DNA of 64,000 nucleotides, from positions 1-64,000 of the forward strand of contig VWYX01000701.1 of assembly GCA_013396525.1 (NCBI GenBank). Reading direction: 5' to 3'. Each line of letters opens with the position of its first letter. The stretch's first letter is position 1. The stretch is from Chaetorhynchus papuensis (Eukaryota > Chordata > Aves > Passeriformes > Rhipiduridae). The notes under the pieces were generated by a model. The model was not told where the DNA came from, did not search any database, and saw nothing but the letters and a program-made list of their open reading frames with translations. Position numbers and translations under genes: made by a program. Shown here piece after piece: positions 1 through 13,500 of the stretch.

Positions 1-1280
1 ACCCAAGTGACAGAAGGCAAAGGCAGGGACTGGGAGAATGAAGAGCTGCCCACCATAGCAGAAGATCAGGTCTGAGACCATCACAGGAAGCTGAAGGCGC
101 ACGAGTCCATGTGACTTGATGAGATGCATGCACGGGGTCCTGAGGAAGCTGGTGGATGAAGTTGCTAAGGCACTGTCCATTATATTCGAGAAGTCATGGC
201 AGTCCAGTGAAGCTCCCACTGACTGGAAAAGGGGAAACATAACCCCCGTTTTTGAAAAGAGGAAAAAGGAAGACCTAGGTAACCACAGGCTAGTCAGTCT
301 TACCTTTCTGCCCGGCAAGTTCATAAAGCTGGTGAAAGCCAACATGGCTTCACTAAGGGCAAATTGTGCCTGACAAATTTGCTGCCTTCTATGATGGAGT
401 TACAGAGACGGCAGATGAGGGGAGAGCAGCTGCCATCACCTACCTGGGTTTGTGAAAAGCAGTTGGCACTGCCCAGCATGATGTCCTTGTTTCTAAAGTG
501 GAGAGATGGTATCCCAGATTGTCCACTCAGTGAATAAGGAACTGGCTGGATGGCCACACTTAGAGGGGTGCAATCAATAGTTCAACATCCAAGTGGAGAC
601 CAGTGATGAGTGGTGCTCCTCAGCGGAACACCAGATATTGGGAGCTGTTTAACATCTTTGTCAGCAACATGGACAGTGGGATTGAGTGCACTTGCATGAC
701 AAAAAGCCAAACATGTCTTGGGCTGCATCAAAAAGCAGCATGAGCAGCAGGGTGAGGGGGAAGATTCTGCCTCTCCGCTCTCATGAGACCCCAGCCCACA
801 GTGGAGTACAGTGTCCAGCTCCAGGGACCCCAATAAGAAGGACACGGACCTGCTGGAACAAGTCCAGAGAAAGCCACAAAGACGATCAGAGGGCTGAAGC
901 ACCTCTCGTATGAAAAAAGGCTGAAAGAGTTGCAGTCGTTCATCCTGGAGAGGAAAAGGCTTCAGGAGACCTTATAACACCTTCCAAGACCTAAAAGTTT
1001 AAAGGAAACCTGGAGAGGGACTCTTCACAAGGATATGTAGGGATAGGACAAGGGGGAATGACTTACTAAAAGAGGGTAAGTTTAAATTATATATAAGGAA
1101 AAAATTATTTACTGTGAGAATAGTTGTGGATGCTCCATCCCTGGAAGAGTTCAAGGCCAGGTTGGATGTGGCTTTGAGCGTCCTGGTCTAGTGGAAGGTG
1201 TCCCTGCCCATGTCTGGGCAGTTGGAAGTAAATGCTCTTTAAGGTGCCTTCCAGCACAAACCATTCTATGAATCTGTAAC
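1..1280 (+). mobile_element. CR1 LINE, 3' part, cut by left edge
   Basis: This is a degraded CR1 non-LTR retrotransposon in sense orientation. The stretch around 116-373 still translates to recognisable CR1 reverse-transcriptase segments, including a DW-rich part followed by an EDLGNHR...VSLT segment, and 590-690 corresponds to the later RT part that ends near an IECT-like segment. From about 690 the sequence jumps to the region that normally lies several hundred bases further on, so there is an internal deletion. The element closes with a typical avian CR1 3' UTR (about 1,100-1,280: 'catccctggaagagttcaag', then 'aaccattctatgaatctg'). The frame is broken by stops and frameshifts, so it is a dead copy. 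The 5' side continues beyond base 1, so its full length cannot be judged. Confidence 0.93.
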
Positions 1281-3017
1281 TGCTTCTTGGGTTACACAAT
1301 AAAAAGTACTCTAAGATGAAGTGTCACTGTCTTACATGATGGATAAGTATCAGAATGTAAAGTATGCAATCTCTTCTTAAGAAACAGAGGCAGCAATCCA
1401 GCAGTACAACTATGTGTGCTTGAAGTCCTATATGTGAATATTTTTTGTGCTTTACAACAAGTGCATGTGTGTTTTTCCAGACTGGGCCATAACCTCTGCT
1501 CATTGCCATTGCAGGAGAGTTGCTACCACTCCCTGTCCTGTGCTTTTGCATAAGGCTTTGTGCCAGGTGTTGCACATTCATGTCCTTCAAGTTCTGAAGA
1601 TGAGTGGTTAACCAAAATTAAATTGTTCAAATTAAGTCAGAGAGGAATGAGAGAAAATTGTTATTTGAAGCTGACAGACAGCGCAGCTGCAATTTGGGAA
1701 TTAAATACAAGTCTAAATAGAAGCAATGAGGGGAGAACACAGGTGTGTTGCATGTTACCTAGCAATGAAAGCCCTCGGTGATATGTGAATTGAGAATTGA
1801 TTTGGAAAGGGTGAAGCTATCTAGACAGGAATGTACTGAGCACTAGCATAAATTCTGTAACTTTTCATCAAATAATCCTGAAGTTCTTTGTACATTTAAC
1901 TGAAGAAAATTGGAACTGGAATCTCAGATTTGGAATCATTCCATGACAGAACAGTTTAATACAAGTCTGTGCAATAGCATGACATCTTCGGAAAGATAGA
2001 GGCCTGGGGTGAAATCCAGCTTCTACTGGAAACAGGTCTTTCAGCATTGCCTTCCTCTGGGCCCAAGTCATTCCTCGGATTTGATGTTATTTGAAGGACA
2101 GCAGCCAGAGCTGGGCAGCAGCCCCTGGACCTGCAGGAGTGTGCTGAGCAGCAGGATATGGGAAGCACACCCAGGCAGCTGGGACTGCACCATCATCCAG
2201 TTGCAGCCTCAGCACAGGAGAGCCCGTCCTGGGCGAGGCTGCCTTAAATGAGCTCCTTTTGTGCCTTTGGGAGGTGCATCAGTGAGGGTACCCCTGGCTG
2301 TGCTGCACCCGGAGCAGCAGCCTGTGCTCTGCTTCCGAGGTTTCCGTTTCCTCTGATTGTCTCCTCCCAGGAAACACATTAAAGCCAGCTGCATGTGGAG
2401 GCTCTGGAGAAGGGACCACATCAGGCTAACAAAACGGAAACGCTGGGTTACATTATCCCCAAATTTGCCAGCAGTAAGGCAAATCTGGCTTCTCAGTGGC
2501 ATCTGGGGAGGGACAGAAACTGACTGTCTTTGGAGATTTCATTGCCTTGAGTGGAACTGCTCATTAATCATATCATGGAGTCTTTTTTAGCATATCTGTG
2601 ACATGTAAAGTGGTACTGAAAAGGTCATGCTGTTTAATGTAGGATAAATAAAAGTGATCTTATTTTAGTAAGAGTCAATCATATTTCAGTGTTTTTAAGG
2701 CAAAGACTGTGTCAAATGCCAGCATCTTTAATAAACAGGTTTTTCTATTCTTTTCTATAGCCCACAGAGAGTAGAAAGTGACCTTGCTTGAGGGAAAAAA
2801 TACTTGATGTCAAAATACTATTAACATCTTTCTCCAATTTACCAGGTTTTCCTAATCCAAGTGACTGAGTAAATAAAAACCAAAGTGAAGAAATCAATAA
2901 CAGGAAGCTTGATGATATAAAGTCTAAAACAGAGGAAAAATACTCAAAGTGCAGAAGCAGCAGTCCAGCTTGGCCATAAGGTAAAGATATATTTATTAAC
3001 TGACCTCCATTATTTTT

Positions 3018-3033
3018 TATATATATATATATA
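3018..3033. repeat. (TA)8 microsatellite
   Basis: Eight perfect TA units preceded by a T run. Confidence 0.9.
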
Positions 3034-3661
3034 AAATGATATTATGCAGTGAGTTGAAATCTGCATAATAGGTAACCAAGAAGAGGTAATTCATTTAAAA
3101 AAAATCAATTAATTCCTTATTCTCTCTCAGAAAACTAACCATATGAGTGAATATTTAAGGTGGAATATGCAAGGCACTTGTGGTACAAACTTTTTAATAA
3201 AGTATTAAAATACTTCATTCAGAATGCCCAGCCTAATTATCAGACCGGTCAGGTCAATATACCAGCTACAAATTGCTTTTGATAGTAAGATGCCAAACTG
3301 AACACCTCCAGAAAACCAGAACAGATGTTCTCTGGGATAAACAATCTGGGTCATTTCTGTAATTACACATTTGCATGGGAATCAAATTACTTCATAGAAT
3401 AAAATATTTTTGGACTGTATTCTGTTAGTCATTAAACTGAGTGACCTGAGTGGCTCTGATGATGGGCTTTTTGGCCTTCCTCTTCTCCAATACTCATTTC
3501 AGTGACCTCCTTAATCACTCAGTTAACCTGTAAAAGATGAAAAAGGCAAACACAGCCTATGTGGTTTGTCTGTGCGTAACACGAATAATGACAATTATTT
3601 TTAAGAAACCAAGAAGAATAATGCTCACCACAACAGGTTAGAAAATGCTCATCTAAAAGTT

Positions 3662-3686
3662 TTTTGAGAGCTGATTTCTCTCAAAA
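3662..3686. repeat. Perfect 9-bp inverted repeat
   Basis: The arm TTTTGAGAG (3,662-3,670) is matched by CTCTCAAAA (3,678-3,686) around a 7-base loop. It could form a small hairpin or cruciform. Function unknown. Confidence 0.8.
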
Positions 3687-6121
3687 TACACCAAAGTAAA
3701 ATTAATAATGTATGTGGAAAATTAGGCAGTGCAACAAGCAAAAGAACATTAAAGAAAAAAAACCCAGACTCTACTACAGACTATGTTTTCGTTCCGTAAG
3801 CACATAAATAACATTGGTAACTACAAACTTCCCGGACCTGCTAAACATAGATCAGTTTATATTTTGTCCACATGGGTAAACCTCACCATGGATGGGTAGC
3901 AGGGTGCAGCGTGCCTTGTAGCAACCAGCAGCAACTTAACTTTCCCAGAAAGTACCTGTGAGAGTCTGAAATCTGATGGGTAGGGGCCGGGGGATGGTGG
4001 GAACAGAATGAAAAGGAGACAGGTAAAGAGAAAATTTACAGCTGTGGGACATATGGCAAACCTCTAAACCTAGCGAGGCTTGATATATACACAAGTTTCC
4101 TCTTGTAATGTCAACCTAATAAAATGTTTCCCACATTTTAAAATTTAGGGCCGTTCCTACTGTAGCATTATTTAATTGCTAAAAGGGTGTTCTGCTTTCT
4201 AACAGAACATATCAAAAATGTGTTATGCACTTTGCCCTCATGAGATGTGCTCAGATATCCATTCTCTTATTGAAATGCTTGCTCTCATGTTTAGTCAATA
4301 TGGCACTAAAAAATACCTTCAAATGTTGCTGGTGTTTAGTTTAAGATAGTTTTCAAAAAGGTCAGAATTCAAAAAGTGGCAACAATATGCATTGTTTCAC
4401 CTGGAAATACTGAAAAATGTGGGTACTCTAAAATCTGGCCATTTCTTGAAAAGTAAATTTTCTGACCTGAACATTTAAATACAAAAACTTTAAGAAGTTT
4501 GTTTTGTAGGAGTTATAACAACTCAAGAGTTCAAAGAAATAAAATATTTTAATACTGTATATAATATTTAAGCAAAATTTCAAAATTAACAAAAATGAAC
4601 GATCAGTGTTTCATTCTACAAATCTCTTTCTTATTTTTTTCTTTTTCTCACACTTCTTGTTCTCTGTGTCACTGGAGTAAGTGAAAAGATCAAAATTAAA
4701 AGTGGAGGAGGAGGAAGACTTTTCCTTACCTCCCACTGGAAGTTAACTCCTCACCAGAAAAGAAGTTAGCTGCTATTTTAGGACTTAATATATTCTTGTT
4801 AGTGATAGAAAAATAATATATTTGAAGATTTAAAATATTGTTCTTATTTATTCAAGGAGTTCTACTTTTCACTCCAATTTTCATCTGGGGTGGTGAGGTG
4901 GGGAGAATAAGGGAACATAAGGATTTGCCATTATTTCAACATAAAAATGTCAAGCATTATAAAAATATCTTCCTGATTTTTTTAGAATTGGTATTTCCCC
5001 ACAGAACGCTGATACTGCAATCTTTTTGCAATATCCTTATTTAAGAGGTCAGGCCTTTCAGCTTACACTTGAAACAATTTTAGCTTTCACACGTACATAA
5101 CACTCACTGAATTGCCACACTGCACGATTGCCTCCACTGAAGGCTCCAGGGCCCTGAGATGAGATAGGGACACAAGTTAAACCCTTCAGAGCAGCGCTGT
5201 GGTCCTGCAGTTCCTGGGCAGCCCCTGCCCATCCGGGGGGGCTCCACCACTGGACTTTTTCCTGAGCAGCCCCTGGGGAAGGTGGGGGGGATTGTGTCAC
5301 TGTGTGTGCACCTGCAGAGCAGCTCCGCAGTGAGGGCTGCGAGCTGGGGCATCCACCCAGGCTCAGACCTGCCCAGATTCATCAAGCACACGGCTCCTGC
5401 CTGAAGGGAGATCCATGCCATCCTGTGCTTCTGGCCAAACCCAAAGCCCTGAATCCAGATATACCTGGGGGAGCCCTGGGTCTGAAGTGATTTATGGTGG
5501 GGATTTAATCTAGCTCCAAGCAGGGTCTTGTCCCCAAGTGAACGCTGGAGCATTTGAGCTGGAAAGCCCTTCCTCTTCTCTTGCCTCAGTTTCAGAGGAA
5601 GTAAAAGGCCCAAACACAAACATCAATTAATAGAGCTGGCCCCCTCTAACCTAATGAACTCTGCATGTCCTGGGTAAGCATCCTCAGCAGAGAAAGAAAC
5701 GGACTGTGCCCCCACTCCTTAAATAAGATTTTTAATAATATAAAAGGCCTCTGTTAGACATACATTAAAATACATGAAGAACTGCCTCCACCACAAACAC
5801 AAATCAGTGAGAAGTATTTTATGAGCTCAGTCAATTTTAGATCAGTGTAAAAATAAAGCTTTATTCTTGGTGAACGGAGCAGCATAAATAACCAAAGTAA
5901 TTCTTCAGGGAGAAGTCTGAAGATGCAAGCAAAAGAAGCCTGAGAAAAGGAAAACCACACAAAAACAGTTTGTCTTTTTAACATCACCTGTATCTACACT
6001 ATCTAGAATACAGAAATAAATATAGCTATGGTGCACCAGGCAAAAAGATACTTTGAAGAAGCTTTCTGCATGAGAATTTTTAAAGATTAGTGAACAGGTA
6101 TTGGAGGGGATATTTCCTAAC

Positions 6122-6150
6122 TCTTTAAGGATAACTCCTATCCTTAAAGA
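6122..6150. repeat. Perfect 12-bp inverted repeat
   Basis: The arm TCTTTAAGGATA (6,122-6,133) is matched base for base by TATCCTTAAAGA (6,139-6,150), with a 5-base loop ACTCC. It is the longest tight perfect palindrome I noticed in the window. It is not followed by a T run that would suggest a Pol III terminator, and it is too short to be a microRNA precursor. Confidence 0.88.
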
Positions 6151-6211
6151 AATTAAATCCTTCCAACAAATATCCTCAATGCTTTTACATAAATTTGATA
6201 TAAACGTCACA

Positions 6212-6221
6212 CCCCCCCCCC
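6212..6221. repeat. C10 homopolymer
   Basis: Ten consecutive C residues in otherwise AT-rich DNA; length may be affected by sequencing or assembly. Confidence 0.85.
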
Positions 6222-8022
6222 GAGATTTATGAAGGCGTTGGAGAACTTTCTCCTTGCCTCTGTAGTGGTAAAACCTTTTCTTTCCAAGATGTGCTGAAAA
6301 TTAATTTCTTCCATAGATTTTGTTTTCATGCTCTTCATTCAATACACGGAGTTAGCAACCTGCTTCAACAGCAGGACTCAAACTGTGCGCCCACACAGAC
6401 CTGCAACACAGCATCTCTGTGGCCAGTGGCTGACCATGAGTTTTGTGTCGGTTTTGCCAAGCCTCAGCATTGAAGCCTGTCCAGCTTGCTCTGTCTGACC
6501 TGCCCTCAGCTTCACTTTAACCTGCTTTAGCTGTAACTGCAGTTTTCCTTCTGACCAGCTGCCTGTGGCTGTTTTGGTTTGTTTTGCTTATTGCTGTGTA
6601 GCACTGCTGTGGTTTTGTGACTGCACAGGAGTGATGCAGCAGGAGAAACTCCACCTTGGTGAGACAGCAGTGGCTCTGGGATATGCAGATCCCGGGTGTG
6701 GTGTAGGGGAGTATGAGCACTGGGTGACAGGAGATGGGGCACAGGTTTGGCTCTGGAGACCCTGGAGCAATAAACCACTCACCAGTGTCAGATAAAGAAA
6801 TGTAGACCTGATGCTGGACAAAATTGGTTCTAGGGCAGCAAGTAGAATAAAGAAACAGCATCTAGCATATGTATAAAGCTCTGTCCTTAGCAAATTCAGA
6901 TCTGATGTAGAGTTCAGACCATTTTAGAAAGAGCAAAGATGTAAAAGCACGTTAGCTGACATGCAAAAAGGCACCCAAATAGATCACAGAGTGAGGGAAA
7001 AGAAACTATCAACATGAACATCAAATTCCTCCTGGTGAAGGACTACAGATGCCAACAACAATCCATAATCTTGCCAGCTCCAACACCTGAGCAAAAGCAG
7101 CTGCCCACAGACTGGAAAGTGCTGGGGAAGAGGGAGCATTTCACCAGGAGAAGGGATAGAAACTAAGGAGTCACAGTTTTAGCTGTATTATTATTACTAC
7201 TACAGTTGCAACTTTTTCTGCATAGACATAGTCTCTTTTCTTCTGTAATAGTTGTATGTGGAGTAGTAATGACTTTTGGATTAGACTCTTAAGCTTTCAA
7301 TTATACTAACAATAAATTTCTGTCTTTATATGTAAGTTGTTTCTGCTTTGCCCATAAAACAAGATATTGAGCATAACAAGTAGCTTCACTAGATCTAAGT
7401 CATAAAAGTATTACTTGTTAGCAGTACTGAAACAGAATCTCTTCTTCAGTGGTTTAATATGACAGACTAAACACACTCAAAACTTTTGACTTAACACTGC
7501 ATCAACTGAAGATTCATTGGCATTTGCCAAAATGAAAGGATATAAAGAGCTTGGATTTTCAGGTGGCATAAACTGGTTTTGTTTTTTGGTTGTGTGGGAA
7601 AAGCAGAGCCCTCATTTCAGGCTCTGTGTCCTCCTTGAAAACCTAAGGTCTGGCACCATAGCAACGGTTACTCTGAGGGTAAAATCTTGCTCCATCTGAA
7701 GTCAGTGGGAATTTTGCCACTCACTCATTCATACTTGAGGTTTCACCCAAGGGAATTTCACCCAAAAGCAAATTCTTCACCCAAAGAAGTCCAGGAGGAA
7801 GGAGATCAGAACGGATCACAGCCATCTGCTCAAGCTTGAGTCCACTGTTGGGACACCTCTACCTTGCCTTGTGCACTGCTGGAACTGCATGGATGCATCC
7901 CATGAAAATATTATAGTAACACACAGTAATCTGGAGCTTTTGTCTGTGGGATTATCCAGCTGTAGCTCAGAGACACATACAGGTGCATTAGGTCATATGA
8001 TGCTAGTTATAAATATAAAAGA

Positions 8023-8106
8023 AAAAAAATCCAAACAAATAAAAACTTATCGCAAACAACAAAACCCCCAACCAACAAAAACAAACAAACAAAAAACCAA
8101 CAAGAG
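8023..8106. repeat. A/C-rich low-complexity stretch
   Basis: About 85 bases composed almost only of A and C on the + strand, with AAAC and AACA motifs recurring near 8,081-8,097. It looks like a degenerate (CAAA)n simple repeat. Confidence 0.7.
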
Positions 8107-9957
8107 GAACATATCATCACATGCACCTGTTATTAAGAAAAATGCAACATTATTAGAGTTATGACTAACTGGAATGCCTGGAAGAGATTTACCACAACAG
8201 AAAAAAATCAATTAGGTATGGACGTATACCTATGCATCTTATTAATTTCCTTTAGATTGTGTGAGTAAATTTTAATTAAGCTTCAGGTTAAAATGTGTAT
8301 ATATGAGTACACATATATGAAGACACTTTATAATGTTGACCACAAACAAAATATTTTAGTTTCCATTTGAAACATCAGGAAGGTTGCTGGCCTATTTCAG
8401 TCAAGTTACACCATGTAAAGATGTAAGTCTGCAAACAAAGACTGACGGGAGTATGGACGACCTCTTCAAACTGGGTACACTTCATACACCCAAAGAAAGT
8501 TCTCCAGTTGTCATTGAGATAACCTGTGGTTTTAGATGCCCAAAGTACATGGCTTCATGCAGTGCTCTTCCGACTTCTGCTCAGGCACACACATTCCCAG
8601 CATTGCTTTTGTTGCTTTGTCACATTAGCCCCTGGGTTTGTGCACATAGAGTATGGGCTTCAATTACTCAAGCTTTGATTTTCTGAGAAATTAAATGTCT
8701 GGGTCTGAATTATTCACTATTGGGTCATTTTACAGTCTGTTGAGAGACACAGTTATTTCCAGAGGGCAATTCCTTTTCCTCTAAGATAGACCTTTAAGAC
8801 AAATCATCCTCTAGAAATGCCTGCTTCTCTTAACTGGGCTCTGAAGGTGACCAGCTCAGACTGAGATGCCTAAAGTTTGCTTACTTAAGGTTAAGCAAGA
8901 TGCATCCCCCCCAGAGTCTGTAGTGGAGGCACACAGTGTTTATCAGTTCTGTCCTGTACCTAATTGGGGTGCCGTAAAAAAATATCATGTGCTATGTGTG
9001 ACTCAAGATTGATCATTGCTGTCAATTGGAACATTTTGTATTTTGTATCTATTTAGTTTTAAATTTTATAGACTGATTGCTGAAGTCAGATAATGACCTC
9101 AGAATTTAAAATGTTGGGTCTTTTTTCACAAAGGACTCATGGTCTGAATGATTTTTCATTACAAACTTCCAATTTTCTATGAAATTTTTCAATTTTTAAA
9201 AACATTTTTTGTGATAATTTTAAGAAATTAAATTCTAAACAAGGTATTTATTATGTTAAAGCCATTTCACACATAATATAAAAATCCACTCGAGCATCTG
9301 AGCCATTCAGTGGAAAGCAGATCTCTATGATCAATTAGAATTTTAAAATATTAATTATTTTTAAATTGCCTTTTTGTTTTTAAATGCACATATGAATGCC
9401 CTAACCACCGCCCCCCCTCCCCCAGTTAACTGTACTAAAGTAAGCATGGAGGAGAATCAAACCTTCGCAAACAGCTGTTCTAATAACATTTTATTAGTAG
9501 AACATTCATTTTTGACAAATTTACTATGAAGTCTGTTGCATCAGACACAGGATGATGTCCATCACTAAGCTAAATGCTATAAAATCATCTTTAAATGCAA
9601 CAGCAAGCTTAACATAGTGGGAAAACACCATCTCTGGTTGGGAAGCTCATTTTATGAAGTAATTCAGAACTATCGCTTCCCGGCCAGATGGAAAATCTCA
9701 GGGATGACACATTTGTTCCTGAGGGGAAGGACGCTGGCCCCTTTGACAGCCTACCCACTCCACAGCAACTGCATCAGCCTTGGAGGAGATTACAGCTCCC
9801 ATCCTGCCTCCAGAGGAAATGCTGGTGCAGCAGTCAATGGAGGGGTAAATCTCCAGGCTGTGTTTGTGCACAAGGGGCAGGCAGCAGACTGAGGGGCCGG
9901 GCTGCTGCAGCTCTCCAGGTGAGCAGGTGATCCCAGCAGGCACGTGCACACAGATGT

Positions 9958-10018
9958 ATCACAGAGTCATGGAATGGTTGGGTTGGAAAGGACCTTGAAG
10001 ATCATCTCGTTCCAATGA
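9958..10018 (-). mobile_element. CR1 LINE 3' tail fragment
   Basis: About 60 bases match the antisense of the avian CR1 3' end: a 'tcacagagtcatggaatgg' start, then 'gttggaaaggaccttgaag' and 'atcatctcgttccaa'. Only the extreme 3' end is present, as expected for the severe 5' truncation typical of CR1 insertions. Confidence 0.88.
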
Positions 10019-10553
10019 GAAACATGACTGTAAACATACCTTTGATCAGAAGAAATGAAACCAGAAGTTGGTCTCTAATTTTAAAAAGATAAGAGAGAGA
10101 GAGGTATAGAGAGCATGGCATTTGGCGTATAGGAGCACATTTAATGCATTCCTGATGTTAGATTTAGTCCAAAGAAAATATAAAAATGTGTATAGTGTGT
10201 TGGACCTACCCCCAGTGACACCCCACACTGCCTGCTGACAGATGCTGTATGAGGCAGAGGCAGCCAAATCTGTCCCTCAGTGCTGTCCTGGAGGGTGCCC
10301 TGGATCCAAGCATCCTCAGAAGTATGCATGCTTCTTGTTTTGGGGAACCCTAGAAAGTTCGTGCCGAATGAGACTGGAACTGGACTAGTGTGGATGATTA
10401 GAGGACAGAACCTGGAAAGGAAGTGGGGAATTGTTATTTGAGAGGCTAGATGTACCTGATGGAGCCTCTACTCTTGGGGGAAAAAGAAGTTACTTATTCA
10501 CCAACAAACAAAAGCTCATTTCCATTGTAGAGCTAGTCCTAGTATAGTATGTC

Positions 10554-10580
10554 TTTTTTTTTTCTTTTTTTTTTTTTTTT
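10554..10580. repeat. Poly(T) tract
   Basis: T-run of 26 interrupted by one C. No recognisable retroelement body adjoins it on either side. Confidence 0.85.
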
Positions 10581-13500
10581 ACTTTTAAGGTAGAAGTACT
10601 TAATCTTGCGTATTTATTAAGCAACTTTTACAGAAATTTTAGTGCAATTGCAGTTAGCAATGGGTTCCATATTAGTTCACAAACAAGGAATGGTACTTGT
10701 AAAATAGCATAGTTTAGGCTTCCTGAACTAGCTGACAAATCGTAGACCAAGCCTATTATGAAGGCATGCAGGAAAGTTAATCAAATAAAGGTGGAATGTA
10801 AGTATGCCTAACCTGCAGGTTGATAAACGCCATATGGGTGCTCTTACAGAGGAACAAAATTGCTTTCATTTTCTGTAGCTTAATTCTGTTTAAATTGCTG
10901 CAAACTCCAGCCTCTTTATTCTGAGTGAAAACATATGTCCCAGGAGTTTAACTTGCTTGAACTTATGCCTGTTAGCTTCACCACTTGATTATCCATAACT
11001 TTCCCAAGTCTCCCCACCCAAACTTGCTGTTAAAACAAGTTATTGTTCCTACTCATACACAAAGTGTGTAAGCAGGCATAGCGATATGCTCCACACCAGC
11101 TGCACGTCAGCCACGTGGGGCCCTTCTAATGGGCACTTTCCCCACGTTTGCAAGTGTTTTAAGAAGTTAAACTCACAAAGGGAGACAGAAAGGAAACTAA
11201 CTGAAAATCCTCAAAGAAATCTGGCCCCTTTCTATGCACTTTTTCTGAATTTGTCCCAGGGGCACTGGACCTACTTCTTGCTCTTACGAGAAGAAGATAC
11301 AAGAATGGCAAGGCACATCCAAGAAGACCATGGCAGACTAAAGTTGCTGTCAAGCCTAAGTAAGAATGCTTCTTTCCAGTCCTCACCTCTACCAAATTCC
11401 ACAGCAAGACAAGCTACAAGTTGATCTTTTGCACCTTACCTGCAAAATGTCCTTCACCATTCAAAGGAGAAGTATTTCTTGTTACACTGTTTCAGATTTA
11501 ACTTTAATGTTTAGCATTGCATCGTATTTCTTACCATTTAAAAATATGGGAAGTAGTAAAAAGAAAAAAACGAAGACAGAAAACCAGAACAGCAATAAAC
11601 ACAAACTGATTCATGGCTGAGGTACCAGCCTATTGGCCAAACTCTCTGGCATGTGTTTGATGTACAGGATGACGAGAAATTTCTCATAACAACAATTTCA
11701 TTTGTGTGCTTCTAAATAGGGCAAGAATATTCAGAGGATGTGCATCACCACTAAATAATTCACTCGTTGCAGGTCTTGTTCCATGGAGCATGAAGGCAAT
11801 ACTGCCTTGATCTATTTTGCTGCAGACTGACACCAGGTGTGGCTCCCCACCTGTGGCAGGAGTGCCCCTGGCACCACACAAACCACATCCAAGGCCACAG
11901 CCAGGCCGCTTCCCTCTTCCTATATGGATGCTAATTTGAATTGCCCAGAAACAGCCTGTTCACAGGCCATTACTAGCAGCTGTTTATGCAGGCATCCATC
12001 CGTGGCTCAGCTCAGGCCATCACTGCCTGCCTGCCCTGACTGACCCCAGCACCAGCACTGCTGACCCTATTGGAGAGACCTGGGCTTTGAGAGATGAAGG
12101 CAGTGGGAAGGGTGGGCTGTGAAGCAGATGCCCCAGTGTGAGAGTAATGTGGTTGGAGAAGATGTGAACAGCAGTGGTAGGGACAATATTCAGTGTCACT
12201 TCCAGTGATGCCAGTCTGTTTTGGATGTGAGCAGCCCAATCGTACAGCAATGATTTCAGCAAGTCTATGAGTGACTGCTTAGAAAACAATTTAGAAGTGA
12301 GTGATAAAATCTATACCTCTATATGACTCTGGTTGATAGACAGCTCCTTATTTTCATTTTTTTAAGGAAATTTTACATTTTTTGTGTAAGATAGGGGGGA
12401 AAAAATCCAAACCGCTCTCCTTAGAATGGAAGTCTAAGCTCCATGGATACTGTTGCTATATACATCTTCGTAACTCTGTAACTGGACTCTAGGTTCCCTA
12501 TGAAAATAGATCTTGGATGAGAAAATCTGATTTTTTTGGAAGCCCTCGAATTATACTGAGAAAATTTTAGAATATTAGAATTACATCAAGAATTATAGAA
12601 TACAAGAGTTATGTCAATAAAATCCCAGAGTGACTTACGTTTGGTGTTGGGTGGCTAAATGATACCCTAAATTTTAATACTAAACCTTGCATCTCATAGT
12701 AAGTTTAGATTATTTAATATGAGCATATAAAACATTTTAAACTAAGCCAAGATTTTGTGAGTGACCTCAAATTCAACTTTTAAGGAGAAGCAAATATACA
12801 AGGAACGTATGCAAGAAAGCAAGCACACGCTTTTGGAACACTCTGTAACCAAGAGCCTAAGAGAAAAGGTAAAAATGTAAAAAAGAGGAGGTAGCTGAGA
12901 CAAAGCATCAAGAGTTAAAAATATTTAGCATGATACTAAATATTTTAAAAAGAAAGTTCAGAAGTGTTGTCTATCTTACTCTGGTACTTTTAGATTTCTT
13001 TACACTTCTGGTGATCAGGAAAACCTAAAAAACTTAAGATTATTTGAAAACACACTAGCTACTTAATGTATACTTGTTGCATAGTGTAACTGTTATATTG
13101 GGGATGCCAGGGGCAGCAGCGTTTTCCCCTCCCTCCCCATCCACCACTGCCTCAGAGCATCCTCCTGTGGACACCAGCATTTTGTTGAGTTTCTCACTGT
13201 ACCAAACCTTGTGAGATAAAAATCTCAGGAGTGCTGTGGGACAGTGTTTTGGGAACATATCTGGGAGTTATGGGCATTATTTTGGAAACGTCTAAAAGGG
13301 AAAAAGAGACTTGAGGTTAAAAGGCTGGGAGATAGGACTCTTGGACTGCCAGCTGTGCAGACCCCATAGGTTGCTTAGCCTTTGTGTGCCTTATTTTTGA
13401 CCTCCACAAGAAAAGGAATATAAAGATTTCAGACCAATATTACACATTTCCTTGTTTAAATACTCATACTGTTTGAGACCCCTGAGTGAGAGATGCCATA

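Larger units (their letters stand above)
1281..9957. other. Gene-free upstream DNA
   Basis: I see no gene here. The sequence is AT-rich, and the open frames are short, lack splice context and show no family resemblance. It holds a (TA)8 run, two inverted repeats, a C10 run and a CA-rich simple stretch, listed separately. A moderately GC-rich patch at about 5,100-5,620 is open on the minus strand for 171 codons but has no ATG at its start and no recognisable domain. The rest appears to be ordinary intergenic sequence upstream of CNKSR2, possibly with old repeats I cannot identify by eye. Confidence 0.6.

Noticed and set aside
5104..5619. 171-codon minus-strand open frame
   Set aside because: It begins with TTG rather than ATG, has no recognisable domain, and lies in a GC-richer patch where long frames occur by chance.
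6122..6150. microRNA precursor
   Set aside because: The stem is only 12 bp; precursors need about 30 bp.
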